The notes under the pieces: generated by a model | What the model was told of the DNA's origin: nothing | The model's database searches: none | Seen by the model: only the letters and a program-made list of their open reading frames with translations | Translations under genes and position numbers: made by a program | Origin: Brachypterus glaber | Taxonomy: Eukaryota > Arthropoda > Insecta > Coleoptera > Kateretidae | Assembly (NCBI GenBank): GCA_958510825.1 | Contig: OY294044.1 | Coordinates: 42,621,550-42,685,549, forward strand | Direction: 5' to 3' | DNA length: 64,000 nucleotides | In this document: in pieces, positions 45,313-57,415 of the stretch | Layout of the letters: each line of letters begins with the position of its first letter | Position numbering within the stretch: the first letter of the stretch is position 1

Positions 45313-46359
45313 AATATTAAATTTAAAAATGGCATTTGATAGGAAACGTTTGAGCTCTTTTATATAAAACTCCACGTTTCGAAAATATTGATCGTTATTA
45401 ACAGGAATTTAATGTAAAATGGAAACATCTATAGATTTTTATTTTGAGTTTGGTATCCTAGGCTTCGTATTAAATTTAATAATGACTTTAAATTAACCAA
45501 CGTTCAGGTTTTTTTTTATCAGGTGCAAGTGTATTTTTTGTGGTATGGTTTTTCCGCTATTTTTTATTAATTCTGGTTTACATTCAGTACATAGTGACAA
45601 AAAAACGTATAAAAAGAAGATTTCTATTACATTATTCACAGCATTGTTTTAAATTCTGTCAGCAAATATCAGAAATTATAGAAAAATGTTGTTACATATA
45701 CAGTATTGTAGTGCATACAGTGGTTATTTAATATTTTACATGACGTACAACACATATATTTCAATGTTATACTTGTATTTTCAACAGAATTTTGAAAACC
45801 ATATTTATTAAGATAAATTATTTACCAGTACCTACACTAGAGATGAAATATATACCGCAAATATTAATATTTAACCACACAGTAGCAATATATTGTAATA
45901 TAATATTATTTATTATCAATATATGTATATATACATATATGTAAACCTCCGCCAGAAAAGGGCCTATATTGACGCTTGCAGTTTACGAGATATACATTAT
46001 TTTATAAGTTGATGTCAAAATTGACCATTTTTAATTTTTGTTTTTGCTTTTTATGACAGTTTAGTAGATACTCTATCAGCTGGTGTCTAGTATATTGTTG
46101 CAACCAAACAAGAATGTTTGTCTGCAATGTTTTATCAGTTGGGAACGTTCAAGTACTACGTAACGCGAAATTTGGAGTAACATTTTCCGGATCCCCACCT
46201 CCCCTTGTCTTAGGTAACAATTTTTTTTACAAAAAGGAATCAAATTGAAAGGTTTGCTTTAAGGTTTTATACTTTAATTTTTTATGGTAATACCATTGGT
46301 ATGCAAAATAAAATAATGAGTAATACTTAAGTACTTTTAAAATAAGTAGGTAGTACAGT
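45313..46359. other. Unassigned DNA
   Basis: No gene recognised. Around 46160-46210, ACGTAACGCG and CCGGATCCCCACCTCCCCTTG look like a fragment of a dispersed non-coding repeat, but its limits are unclear. Confidence 0.35.
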
Positions 46360-46720
46360 AGATCATGTTTTTTTGGTAAATTTTTGACATCTAGAAAAAT
46401 CGGTCAACAGGTTATTGTTGGATTTTAACCGGTTTTCTGGTGGAAAGTAGTCAAATGATCAAATCCGAGGGGGAAAACTTATTTTTTTGTTATCAAAATT
46501 TCTCTAAGGGGTAAAGATTTTATTTAGAGGAGGTGAGGAGCTTTATTTGAGTCATCAATATATCTGCCAGGGGCAAATCTTATTTCAGATGTTTACAGAA
46601 AACTAGTTCAAACCGGTTTTATCCGGTTATTGCTTCCGTGTTGTAACCGAAAACCGATCTGAGAAAATTTACCCAACCGGTTAACCAAAAACCGGTTGTT
46701 GGCTATGGTTTTCCATCTTC
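46360..46720. repeat. Cluster of AACCGGTT-type motifs
   Basis: AACCGGTTTT, AACCGGTTTTATCCGG, CCAACCGGTTAACC and AACCGGTTGTTGG recur within 300 bp without a fixed period. The function is unknown. Confidence 0.4.
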
Positions 46721-47934
46721 ATTTTCTTTTGTTTAGACCAGTGACCAGTTAAAAACACCGTGTGTAATAAAATTTGCTACAAAGCAGTCTCCTTAAGCCT
46801 GAATCATTGTTCAAAACGTCATCCAATAAACATTGTTTATAATTTTTTTAGTGTTACGTAACATTTTTACTTCAACTAAAAGTACACTTTTTAGATAGTC
46901 AAACTTTAAACACAATTTTCTCAAAACGTACATTTTATAATTTGATAAACGGCTTCTTTTCCCAAACTGTTGAATTAGAACAATTTTCTTGGGTTAGGGA
47001 AAAATAAAAATCAAAATTATTTCAGCTGACCGGTTTCGAATATAATATATTTATGCTTCTTCAGAGCTCTACGAAAAAAAATATATAGTTAATACAAACA
47101 CTACAATAACAAACAAAACAAAACCAGAATTAACAATCAAATAATGTCCGGTTAATTATTACAGAAATAAACCTGTGGTGTCTGATTATAATAATTATTA
47201 TTATTTGAACGACCGCTGTCTATTTAGACACTTTTAAGGTTAACTAATAAAATTCAAATGAAAACACTTACCCCTGATATAAGAAATTTGAAAAGTAACT
47301 GGTTTACCTGATTATTAAACAAATATACAAATTTTTATAGGTTTGACCTTTGAAAGCGTTCCAAAAAAAGTTATGTATGGACGCGGACGAAACTGGTTTT
47401 AAAAGTTGAGGCACATGTCTGGGATACAACCACAGTTTAACTCCATACCGAGAATAAGGGCCCTGTTCTGGCGTGAGTCCACATATAAATCATATAGGCA
47501 AAAATAGGGTAAATTGCCCAACATTTTAAGGAAAGACTTTACTTAAAAGTAGTAAAAAACGAGGTAAAGAAACATATATACAAGAAAGAAACTTCCTTTT
47601 CTGCGATGTTTCTCACTTAAAATGTAAAGCTCTGTAAGCAGAGATACTTCACCAACTTAACTATATAAATTTATCTGTATAGTTATAAATTAAAATACAA
47701 AAAAAAAAATATTTTTTTTTAGTTTTATCTTTATTTTGTTGTTCACGTGACTTACTACCGAACTTGAAATCAAAAAACTTTTTAAAGGAACTAATCTGTG
47801 CTGCTGTAGCTTTATAATATTTTTTTTGTTGGAGTTTTAGCATTCAGATAATATCTTATATATAATATTATTATATCTTATATAATATTATTGCAATGTC
47901 TTATAAATATTGCAATACGAGCTTTGGGTAGGTA

Positions 47935-48178
47935 CACTGATAAAAAGGATTTATTTGGATATGGCCAATTAAATTATTTGGTTGTGAGTAACAAATTTTA
48001 TTTGAGTCAAATAAATATTTAGTTCATGTAAACAAATATTTTAATTTTAAAATGATTTATTAATGGGAACAAAATATTTCATTTGACAGAAATAAAATTT
48101 ATTTGCTACAACCAAATAATTCAATTGGCCATATCCAACCAAATATTTTGTTGACACAAATAAACTGTTATATCAGTG
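47935..48178. mobile_element. TA-flanked CACTGATA MITE, copy 1
   Basis: CACTGATA and TATCAGTG stand at the ends between TA dinucleotides. TTTGGATATGGCCAATTAAA, then TTATTTGGTTGT, pairs with ACAACCAAATAATTCAATTGG and CCATATCC. The TA target and short CAC start suggest a Tc1/mariner-type non-autonomous element. Confidence 0.7.
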
Positions 48179-48336
48179 TACATGTATATTAGGGCATTAA
48201 AAAAAAATACGAATTTTTGAAAATTTTAAGTACCCTCCTCTCGTGTCGTGAAAAATACCATACCAAAATTCTGTACAAAATTGCAGCTCAAAAAATTAAA
48301 TAAGGGTCTCTCCCACTTAATTTTTAAATATACATA

Positions 48337-48565
48337 CACTGATAAAACAGTTTATTTGTGTTAACAAAATGTTTGGTTGGATATGGCCAATTGAATTATT
48401 TGGTTGTGACAATTTTTTTTTATTTTTGTCAAATGAACTATTTTGTTCCCATTAATAAATCATTTTCAAATTAAAATATTTGTTTACATAAACTAAATAT
48501 TTATTTGACTCAAATAAAATTTATTACAACTAAGTAATTTAATTTGCCATATCCAAATATATAAA
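48337..48565. mobile_element. CACTGATA MITE, copy 2, inverted
   Basis: CACTGATAAAACAGTTTATTT, TTGGATATGGCCAATTGAATT and AATGGGAACAAAATA-type blocks repeat copy 1 in the opposite orientation. The right terminus is degraded after CCATATCCAAATAT. Confidence 0.65.
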
Positions 48566-48889
48566 AAAATCTATAAAGTGAAGTGAGCAAAAATTTGGCA
48601 CAGAATATTTTTTTTTTCATTAGTTTTAAATGAAGTAGGTCTATGACAAATTTTAATTATTTGAGTTTAAGTTTGGCATAGACTTAAATTTTCGCATTTT
48701 GCACGATATGGTACATATGCCAGATATATTTAATTAAAAAAATAATTTTTTTCCAATTTTAAAATGAAGTGGTACCTTCGGTAATTTATTTTTTTGAGCT
48801 AAAAGTTTGCAAGGAATTTTTCTATGTTTTTTTTTTACAATATATAGGAAAATTTTTAGAAAATAGTGTTTTTTGAAATACCCTATGTA

Positions 48890-51035
48890 TACAATCAATT
48901 GTGTTTATATCGCGCTGGCAACATTAGCTCACACAGTCTGTGTATATAAAATTTAGCTGCAAAGCCGATATGCTTATCGAAAAACACATAACTGACTTTT
49001 AATTTCGGTCAAAATTAGATAAGCGGAGTTGCAGTATTGCGGACGATAAATATATTTATTTCCCAATAACAATTGATTTTAAAACACAAATGGTCTGTAT
49101 CACCAGTTTAAATTAAATGAATTATTTTCTAAAAAACCCTATGTAAAACTAATTCAACGCTTTAAATCAACGCAAAGAAGAATATCGTTTAAAGGTGAGT
49201 TTTGGACTATATGAGAATTTTATGTTTTTGTTTTTGTGCCAAATGATGAAAAGAACCGATGTTTAACAAGTTTATTTGTTAATTCTGATCAAAATAATTA
49301 TTTGTCAACAATTTTTGTGTTATCGTAAACATGACACTGCATCTATCTTATCTTAAAAAAACTGAAGTTTTTTTGTTTATATGAACATCATAACATTTGG
49401 AATGTATAATATAAACAATGTACAATATTAATTAAATGTATTTATTTAACACCACAGCTTTAAAGTCTCAAATTTTTTTATGAAAATAAAGGTATTTAAC
49501 ATGTTAGAAGCCACATTAAATTACTAGTCTGGTCACACTGTCCAATGGGACTGCAGGCTTTAGGTTGCTGCTCGATTGCTTTACAATATTATTAGTATAA
49601 ATACATACCTCAAAAACAACTCTATAATCTTACTCAAAAACTGTAAGTGCAATACACATTTTGTAATATACAATGTATTTTGCACCATGTTAAATCTGTA
49701 AAAATTAACCAAAAAACAACAAAATATTTAAATTTTACAGTCAAGCGCAGTCAACACATCACAATACACGGCCCTTGGCCCCACAGAAGAAGATATTTTT
49801 ATGTTACATGACATGATACTTGACACGAACCATCGTTAGGTGCAATGTTGCCAAATCGTGCATTAATATATGTCAAAATTCGTAATTAAAATAATTAATT
49901 AAAGTGCGTTCCGGGATGTAAAAAGGGCTGAACTTTTGGCTAAGTATTTATTTTATGTATGTATTTTTATGTATCTATAAACATGTAAAGTCTTATTTTT
50001 ACAGGCGATTTAGGCTAAAATACCATACCCTCCTTTCTTTTATTTATTTTTTAACTTTCTTCCAATTAGATTCGAATTTTACTGATAATTTTAAGTGTGA
50101 AATTATTAAAACCACGGACTTCTTGATTAATTTTTTTAAATATAAAAGATAAACTGATTTAGGAAAAAAATACCTTTCTCAAAGACTTTGACAGGTGTAA
50201 AACTATATTTTTTCCATTTCTCTTAGCTAATAAAAACAGTTAATGACTTATTTTGTCACTTTTCACATTAAATATTAAATTTTGATTGTAAATAAATGAT
50301 AAACAATGCACAGTTGTCATTTATTTAAGAATTAATTTATTGCAAATGAGTTAATTTTATACAAAATCTAGCAACGTCGCAACACTAGATAAACCATGTA
50401 GTTTTTAGGTTAACTCTTTAAAAAACAAAATTTTCAATAATTCAACTTGAATTAAGGATTAACTTAAAAAAGGGTTTTGTGCAGACGTAGCAAATAGTCA
50501 TCAATATCGCCAGTTTAAATTCAGGGACTCTAGTTTAATTAAATGTAGGTATTTTCTAAAAACACTCTATATAAAATTAACCCAACTCTATAATCCCTTA
50601 AATGAATTTAGTTTGTTTGTAGGGTAAGAAATATCACAAATGTTCAAAAATTACCATAGGAAATAGCAGTGGTGATTTACATTCAGACTGAAGGCTCAAT
50701 GCCCCCATTTGACAGGCATTCAATATGTATGGACATGCTTTGAGGTTATAGCTTTGCTTCTACAGACTTTCGTGGCCGGATTCCTTGTTCTACGATTGAC
50801 CGTGTATACTCTATTCCATTTATAAATATAGGGAAAAATTAAAATACATAAAATTACACTTAGTCTAGTTTACAAATTTTAACTTTTGTTTCATATTCCA
50901 GATGCTTCTAATGTTATTTTATAAATTTTGGGATGCTAAAATTCGAATCCGTAATGTATATATAACACGGTTTTTGAAATATTATACCTTAAAATTTAAA
51001 AAATAGTTAATTATATATATTTAAAAAAAAAATAT
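48890..51035. other. Unassigned DNA with two related blocks
   Basis: CACCAGTTTAAATTAAATGAA, then TATTTTCTAAAAAACCC (49100), recurs diverged as CGCCAGTTTAAATTCAGGG and TATTTTCTAAAAACACTC (50510). A TATA-like TGTATATAAAATTT at 48942 and a donor-like AAAGGTGAGTTTTGG at 49190 could be read as a first exon, but no coding sequence follows and the block is repeated. I do not call a gene. Confidence 0.35.
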
Positions 51036-51040
51036 ATATA

Positions 51041-51940
51041 GAGGAAATGCGCCTAATTTCGGATGGTTTCCAAATTTCGGATAGTAGTGTATTTAAGATA
51101 CTGTCTGCAAAGGTAAACAGAAACCTACTTTTATGTGAAGCCAAAAGTCAAACTAAATCCGTCCTGTAATATGATAACGGTAGAGCTTCTCCCCTTTAAA
51201 TGGCAGCACAAATCGTTTATATTGCAAATGGCAGTTTTGTGCTCAGTTGCATTATTATGCTTGTTTATTTTATTAATAATCGTTATAAAAGTTCGTGATT
51301 CTGTCTTGGGTAAGTTATGATGTTAGTTAAGTTTATCCACTATTCATAATTAAGCAATTTGAAAACGTAAACATTCTACAAATTTCTAATCTAAAAAGCA
51401 GAAAGTTGCCTAATTTCGGATAGACCATTTTTGTGCATTTGATTCCCAATTTCGGATATCCGCAAGGTAATTATTATTCAGGATAACCAACCATTAATTA
51501 TTTTTTTTATAATGATACAACAAACTAAGATAAACAATTTTGAAAAAACGAAAATTACCTAAGATACTAAGATATTCGAAATTGGGAATCTAAAATTATA
51601 GTTCCTATAGTATTTCGTAGAAAATCGCTTAATGATTAAATTACGTCTTAAATGTGAAGGAATAACAAGAAACATAAGCAATGGGATCCAGAACTACTCT
51701 TGAAAAATTTTTTTCGGATATGTCCGAAATTAGGAGCCCTTTTTCAAATGCACAAAAATGCGCTGATTTTTTTTAACCGTGTTTTTTGGAAAAAATAAAC
51801 TGTAATAAAATTGATTTTATAATAAATCATGGTTCGCTATAATAAGTTGTATCTGGTTATATAAAAAAAATATCAAAAAGTAATACCGAGTATTAAATAT
51901 TGAATACATTGTAAATGGTATCCGAAATTAGGCGACTTTC

Positions 51941-51943
<3 letters not shown>
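51041..51943. mobile_element. Motif-array element C (TTTCGGAT/ATCCGAAA)
   Basis: Lies between TA dinucleotides in a TATATA tract. The left end GAGGAAATGCGCCTAATTTC and the inverted right end GAGGAAAGTCGCCTAATTTC differ at three positions. The motif CCTAATTTCGGATA or its reverse complement occurs at 51052, 51070, 51409, 51445, 51572 (weak), 51723 and 51919. The 903-bp length excludes a full transposase. A short open segment at 51171-51309 is described in the findings. Confidence 0.75.

Positions 51944-52007
<64 letters not shown>
51944..52007. repeat. (TA)n microsatellite
   Basis: About 30 uninterrupted TA units directly at the right edge of element C. Confidence 0.95.
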
Positions 52008-52011
<4 letters not shown>

Positions 52012-52164
52012 CATGATATATCCGGTCATCATAATAAAAATACATTTTGTATGCACACAAGAAAATTATTTTTCCGTTTTCATGAATAAACAAATTAAAT
52101 AAAAAAATATAAGTACAGGTAAACCACTCTAAAAATACACTGCCCAGTAAAAGAACTTTCCCGT

Positions 52165-52635
52165 TTTTCACCTCCGGGCTTAAAATGAATTTTATTATTC
52201 ACTTTTAGCAACCTTAAAAATATACCAATTTTCAGGAAAACTACCCCCGCCTCTTAGATAGTGAAGTTAGAATTGTTTTGTTATCAGATTCACTTTCAGC
52301 AACCTCAAAAAGCCCAATACACAAATTTTCAGGGAGTGAAATTTTTTTTATTGTCATATTCTCTTTCAGTAACCTTAAAAAAACCCCAATATATCAATTT
52401 TCACAAAATCTACCCCCCGCCCCTTTGGGGGAGGATTTAGAATTTTTTTATATTTAGATTCACTTTCAGCAACTTCAAAAACCCCAATATACAATTTTTC
52501 AAGAAAACTAGCCCCCACCCCTCTGGGGGTGGATTTAATTTTTTTATTGTCAGATTCACTTTCAGCAACCTCAAAAATCCCAATATACCAGTTTTAATGA
52601 AAACTACCCCCTGAGGGGTGGGGGAAATTTTTTTT
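52165..52635. repeat. Minisatellite, about 95-105 bp unit, five units
   Basis: Each unit contains TTTTTATTGTCAGATTCACT, TTCAGCAACCTCAAAAA, CCCAATATACCA, TTTTCA and a C-rich then G-rich pair (CCCCACCCCTCTGGGGGTGG) able to form a small hairpin. Two related units are at 41580-41770. Confidence 0.85.
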
Positions 52636-53049
52636 CTTTTCTCATGCGCATGATTACCACTAATGACATAATAAGAAGCTTATGCCTGGGCACCTATTCT
52701 TGACTTTCGTTGAGTAGAACCATTTATGTAGGTAGGGAAAAAATGATATAATTTTTTTTGTGTAATTTTAATTTACCTTTTAAGTGGTTTTTAAATTTTT
52801 CTTCTATTGGAAATACTAAAAAAAATATGTACAGAAACAAGTTATTACCTTTTAGGACCCTCCCCCCAGGGTCATGGATAAATGATAACATTTTTGATGT
52901 AATTTTATTTTACCTTTTAGGTGATTTTCAAATGTTTCTTCTATTTTTGATATTAAAGAATTTATGCCCAGAAACATATTTTACATTTTGGGGGGCTTGT
53001 TATTAAAATCGATAGAAAAATCAGTTTTTTTTTTTGCATTTTCTGCTTT

Positions 53050-53240
53050 TTTTTTGAGAAAAAAGCGGGTGTTAAAAAAATGTCTGTCTGTATGTAAACC
53101 TTATAACTTTTTAACGGAATGTCCGATTTAAAAAAATCTTTCCCCAAAAGATTCAGGACGTTTTCTATTTGCATCTCATTAAATATGGTTAAAAAAAACT
53201 ATAATTTTTAGCGATATCTCACTTATTATTTATAAGACAA
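53050..53240. repeat. Dispersed repeat, sister of 30480-30720
   Basis: See 30480-30720. AAAAAAGCGGGTGTTAAAAAA and ATTTTTAGCGATATCTCACTT mark this copy. Confidence 0.6.
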
Positions 53241-54500
53241 AACGTTTTAAAGAAATAAAAATAATGTTTAATTCCCTACAAAAACAAGTATATTAATTTT
53301 TTTTGTAGGACTATTAGTTTTCTAGATATAGGCATTTAAATTTATTTTGATATTTTTTTACATTAAATTTCACCTTTGACATTAAATCAAATTTGTTTGG
53401 ATCAGATGAAAAGAAGCCAAAGTCTTTTGATATCTTATTTCATAAATGTTCTCATTTTTTCCACCAGTCTATAAAGGGTATCCGTTTCATATTGTTTTAA
53501 AATTATGTATCACACGACTCCCCTTTCCATTAAAAAAAATCCCACCTATGCGCCCTGCCCACATTTTAAGAGCTAAAAATTTAAAATATATGCAAAAATA
53601 AAGTTTTACTTGCCTTATTTAAGTTTTATATTTTAAGTCGATAACTTTACTCTTTCAAAAATAAAGAGGGTGGGTGACTTTTGGACCATACTGTTTGATG
53701 TAGCAATATTTTCAGGGGTAATATCATAAGTGATACTAGGTTATATATGGGTGGTTATTTAGATACATTTTAGGAATTTTACTCCCAATGACGAAAATGC
53801 AACGACTGCTTTAGCAGGATCTCGAGTACTATCCGAAACCGGTAGACCACTTAATAGCCGTGATGCTTATTACAGCACGATCAGCAAATTCTTTGTTTCG
53901 TTTTTTTGTGAAAAATGCATTAGGAGGACGATTTTGAGGTTGAAATACGTGAAACATTGTATGTTTTCCAATTATCAATTGGTTTTCACCTTAAACGTAT
54001 GTTTTCGCTTGTTTTCATAGGGAATGTTTTATAATAAATTTGGGAATTAGGCTCGAAGGACCAATGTTTCGGACAGCTACAGTGGACTAGGCTGTGCTCC
54101 AATTTTGGGACTCACTCAACCTCCAGCCTCAGAGGTTTGTAGCTAGGCTTAAGTTCAGAGTGAGTCGATGGGGTTAAATTAAAGATTGATCATACTTGAA
54201 TGATGATTTATTGATTATAAAATTGGTTTATATACAATTACTATTCTAAATGTTTCCCTTTTTGTCATTGATCTTATCCTAATATGAGGTCCATTCTGTT
54301 TATGTTACCTTCCGAAGTTACCTCGGAGACTTGGCTCGTATAAACAAATGGAACCTTTGTATTTGACATTGCTTTGTATATATTATTAAATAATAAATCT
54401 ATTACTAAATATCAAAACCCTGTTCAGAGTCCTGAACAATGAAAGTGAGGGTAAAGAACTTAAGGGGTCTTTTTACCTTAGAAATTATAAAAATAATATT
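53241..54500. other. Unassigned DNA
   Basis: Contains an inverted copy of the G-run block near 53500. A GC-richer tract at 54050-54380 (CTCAACCTCCAGCCTCAGAGG, TTACCTCGGAGACTTGGCTCG) might be part of an unknown retroelement, but no paired repeat or frame supports that. Confidence 0.35.
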
Positions 54501-54504
54501 TTTT

Positions 54505-55053
54505 TTTTATTTTTTTTTTATATAGAAAGAAAAAAGATATCATTGTGAAATTTTGTAGGTATGTTTATTTATATTCAAAGAATACAAATAAAATTTCTTT
54601 AAATTTTTACAGTGCCATTTTCTAGCCATATTTTTTTTTTGAAAAAAAAAAACATCAAAAAACGGTGGTCGCCATGATTCCGGCCATTTGGCTCGACTGA
54701 AAAAAAAACTAAACGGGATATTATTCAGTATTAGAGTCGCTATAGCCCTATCTAGAAGAATTTTTTTGAGACAAAAACATCCGCCATTCTGTTGTTTTTC
54801 GGCCAAAAAAAATTCATCTAGAGCGACTTTAATTCTGAATAATAACCCGTTTTGTTTTTTTTTTTCAATCGATCCAAACGGCCGGAATCATGGCAAGCAC
54901 CGTTTTTTGATTTTTTTTTCAAAAAAAATTATGGCCAGGAAATGGCACTTTAAAAATCTAAAGAAATTTTATTTGTATTGAATATAAGTAAACATACCTA
55001 CAAAATTTCACAATGCTACCCTTTTTCTTTCTATATAAAAAATTTAAAAAAAG
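54505..55053. mobile_element. Foldback element, about 550 bp, nearly complete palindrome
   Basis: CATTGTGAAATTTTGTAGGTA with TGTTTA pairs with TAAACATACCTACAAAATTTC. CGCCATGATTCCGGCC pairs with GGCCGGAATCATGGCAAGC. ATTATTCAGTATTAGAGTCGC pairs with GCGACTTTAATTCTGAATAAT. Arms are about 270 bp. Confidence 0.85.
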
Positions 55054-55849
55054 ATTAATTTTGCCCTTATTTGGCAGCAGAATTTCTTAGTACCTAAGGT
55101 TTTTAAGAAAATTAAGAAAGATGGATGTAGGTACTGCTTGAAATAATTCTAAAGAAATTTTACAGTAAGGATTGTATTCTTCGGCCCTAATTTCTTAAAA
55201 ACAAACTAACTATCACCAAATTAATTATTATAGTTTTTATACACCCAAAAAGCAAGTATGCTTTCCCTGTAGGGAAACATCAAAAGTTTAATGTTATATA
55301 TTTTTTTTTGTTTTAAAAATAGGTCTGGTTTTCTACAAAAACGAAATTTCGAAAAAAAAGTGCAATCTTTTGTATTTTTAATCTCATTTTTCTCAAAAGC
55401 TTGACTTGATTGACATTCTGATCCATTTTTAGTGTCGCCAAAATCTAAAAGAAAATATTTTACTTTTAAACGACCTCGGAGAGAAGAAAATATTGTTACG
55501 ACAAAAAAAGTTTTTTATATTTTGATGTGTTCATCCGTTTTAAAGTCTACGCACATTTCTAAAAAACGATTTTTCGATGTCCGTCCGTCTGACTAGAGAC
55601 CTACAGGCCATATCGTTTAACAGATCAAAACCAAAGAATAAACTTAATGTTTTCTTAATTTTTCTCCACTCTGCCAACTAAGTTTATAAATTTAAAAATT
55701 CTATTTTCTTCAATTTTGTAGGATAATATTAAATTACAATCATAACAACATGCCATTACTAATTTTCACTGAAAAAATCGCATAAGGGTAAAATTTTTTT
55801 TTTGCAATTTTGGCGAAGGCGATTAATATTTACATTAGCAGGTTACATA

Positions 55850-56280
55850 ACAGGGTACCCACAGATCAAAAAACAGGGAAATCAGGGAAAAGTCAGGGAA
55901 TTTAATAAACTGTGAACAAATCAGGAAAAAGTTCAACCAATCCCTGGACCCATTTTAGAGAAAAAAGTAAAAAAAAAATTTTAAAGTCCAAACTCAAAAA
56001 CAAAATATGCATGTTTCAGTTTTGTGCTCATATAAAAACTTTATTGTTTGCACTAAAATCAGGAAAGAAAATTAAATTTTGACCAGGGAAAAATCAGGAA
56101 ATCTTAATTTGTAAAACTTGTGATCACCCTGTATAACGACCAAAAATAAATGGAAATAAAAACTTTATTGTTTGCACTAAAATCAGGAAAGAAAATTAAA
56201 TTATGATCAGGGAAAAATCAGGAAATCTTAATTTGTAAAACCTGTGATCACCCTGTATAACGACCAAAAATAAATAGAAA
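55850..56280 (+). mobile_element. CAGGGAAATCAGGGAA-type repeat with a 124-bp tandem duplication
   Basis: Starts ACAGGGTACCCACAGATC with CAGGGAAATCAGGGAAAAGTC. The right part from 56032 is duplicated at 56156 with very few differences (TTTTGACC against TTATGATC), each unit containing GTGATCACCCTGTATAACG. It is inverted relative to 13507-13937. Confidence 0.7.
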
Positions 56281-56486
56281 TTGATAATAACATTAACAAA
56301 ACAAAAATTTTCCGAAGGTTTTCGAGAAAGTAAGTGCAGTGAAACCACACCATTTTTAGTTTATTTTTTCTAGAACTTATTTTTCCTAAATTAGTAATAA
56401 ACAATCAATAAAATAGTTTAAAAATATTAGACATATATTATATTTAAATCCAGCCAATAAATTAAAAAAATCGTTTTGGGGCAAGC

Positions 56487-56692
56487 ACTGAGAATTCGTT
56501 ATCGAAGTAAATACTAAACGTTTTTACCTGGAACCCCAGCCATCATATTTTATTATTTACAAGTTGTTACAGTAAAACATAACAGATCAACGTTATGTTT
56601 TACTGTAACAACTTGTAATTAATAAAAAATGTTGCCTGGAGTTCCAAATGGGGAACAACGTTCACTATTTACTATAGTAACGAATTCTCTGT
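56487..56692. mobile_element. Hairpin MITE, copy 2 of the family at 3249-3444
   Basis: CACTGAGAATTCGTTATCG, then GTAAATACTAAACGTTTTT, pairs with AACGTTCACTATTTACTATA and GTAACGAATTCTCTGTG. The centre, ACAAGTTGTTACAGTAAAAC with its inverse, folds perfectly. Confidence 0.75.
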
Positions 56693-56739
56693 GAGGATTA
56701 AAGATATATCTATTATCGATATTACATTACATTTGGGTC

Positions 56740-57415
56740 AAAGCTAGCCTGGGAATGCTACGAAACCCTCAAACAACTGGCAGAAACCAACAAGGTTTCC
56801 TTGATTTGGGTGCCAGGACACGAGGGTGTTGAGGACAATGAGGCTGCGGACTTTCTCCCGAGAGAGGGAGCATGCTCTCAATTTATTGGCCCTGAACCTT
56901 TCTGTGGCTTTAACAAAAGCCATCAGGTAGAGGCAATTAAGAGATGGGAAACCAAAATCAAAACTCGATATTGGAAAGACCAAAACTTAAGGCTAAAATA
57001 TTCATAAAATATGAACCTAAACGAACAAGAAAATTACTCGATCTCAGCAAGGTGGACCTAAAGACCTATACAGAGCCGGACACTGCTCGTTAAGATATCA
57101 TCTTAAAAAAATGGGAAAGTCTGAAATCGACATTTGCCGTCTATGCTCAGAAGCACCAGAAACGGCCGAACACATTATGTGCTTCTGCAAAGCCATTGCT
57201 CGCAAAAGGCTACAATATCTAGAACAGGTATACCCAAGACCTTCAGATATATCCCAAGTAGCCCCCAAAAAACTCTTAGGCTTCTTTTAAAGCCTAAAGT
57301 TTGATGTGGACTAAATTGCAAAGGGGATTCATAATAGATCTCATTGGTCGCAGTGATTTGAAAGGCAGTACCATGCCTCACAACCCCACTTATATTGTAT
57401 TGTATTGTATTGTAA
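56740..57415 (+). pseudogene. 5'-truncated LINE: RNase H domain end of ORF2 and tail
   Basis: The first frame reads KLAWECYETLKQLAETNKVS, then LIWVPGHEGVEDNEAADFLP and REGA. This is the last RNase H motif (WVPGHxGVxGNExAD) with its catalytic His and Asp. After a stop and frameshifts, another frame gives ICRLCSEAPETAEHIMCFC, the CxxC...H...C knuckle that follows RNase H in I-clade-type LINEs, then KKLLGFF near the end. A TTGTA repeat (57393-57413) forms the 3' tail. All upstream parts are missing. Confidence 0.85.

Noticed and set aside
47030..47090. Hammerhead ribozyme-like motif on the minus strand (CTGAAGA then CGAAACCGG)
   Set aside because: The core needs CTGATGA; here one core base differs, and the would-be stem II is weak AT sequence. 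Probably a fragment of a dispersed retroelement.
48890..49205. Possible promoter and first exon (TATA-like site, GTGAGT donor)
   Set aside because: Part of the block recurs at 50500-50610 and no coding exon follows within reach.
51893..52171. Minus-strand frame of 92 codons
   Set aside because: Its middle is an Ile-Tyr run produced by the (TA)n microsatellite.
54540..54981. Overlapping frames of 88 and 97 codons on opposite strands
   Set aside because: They encode nearly the same peptide because they are the two arms of a palindrome; there is no independent evidence of coding.
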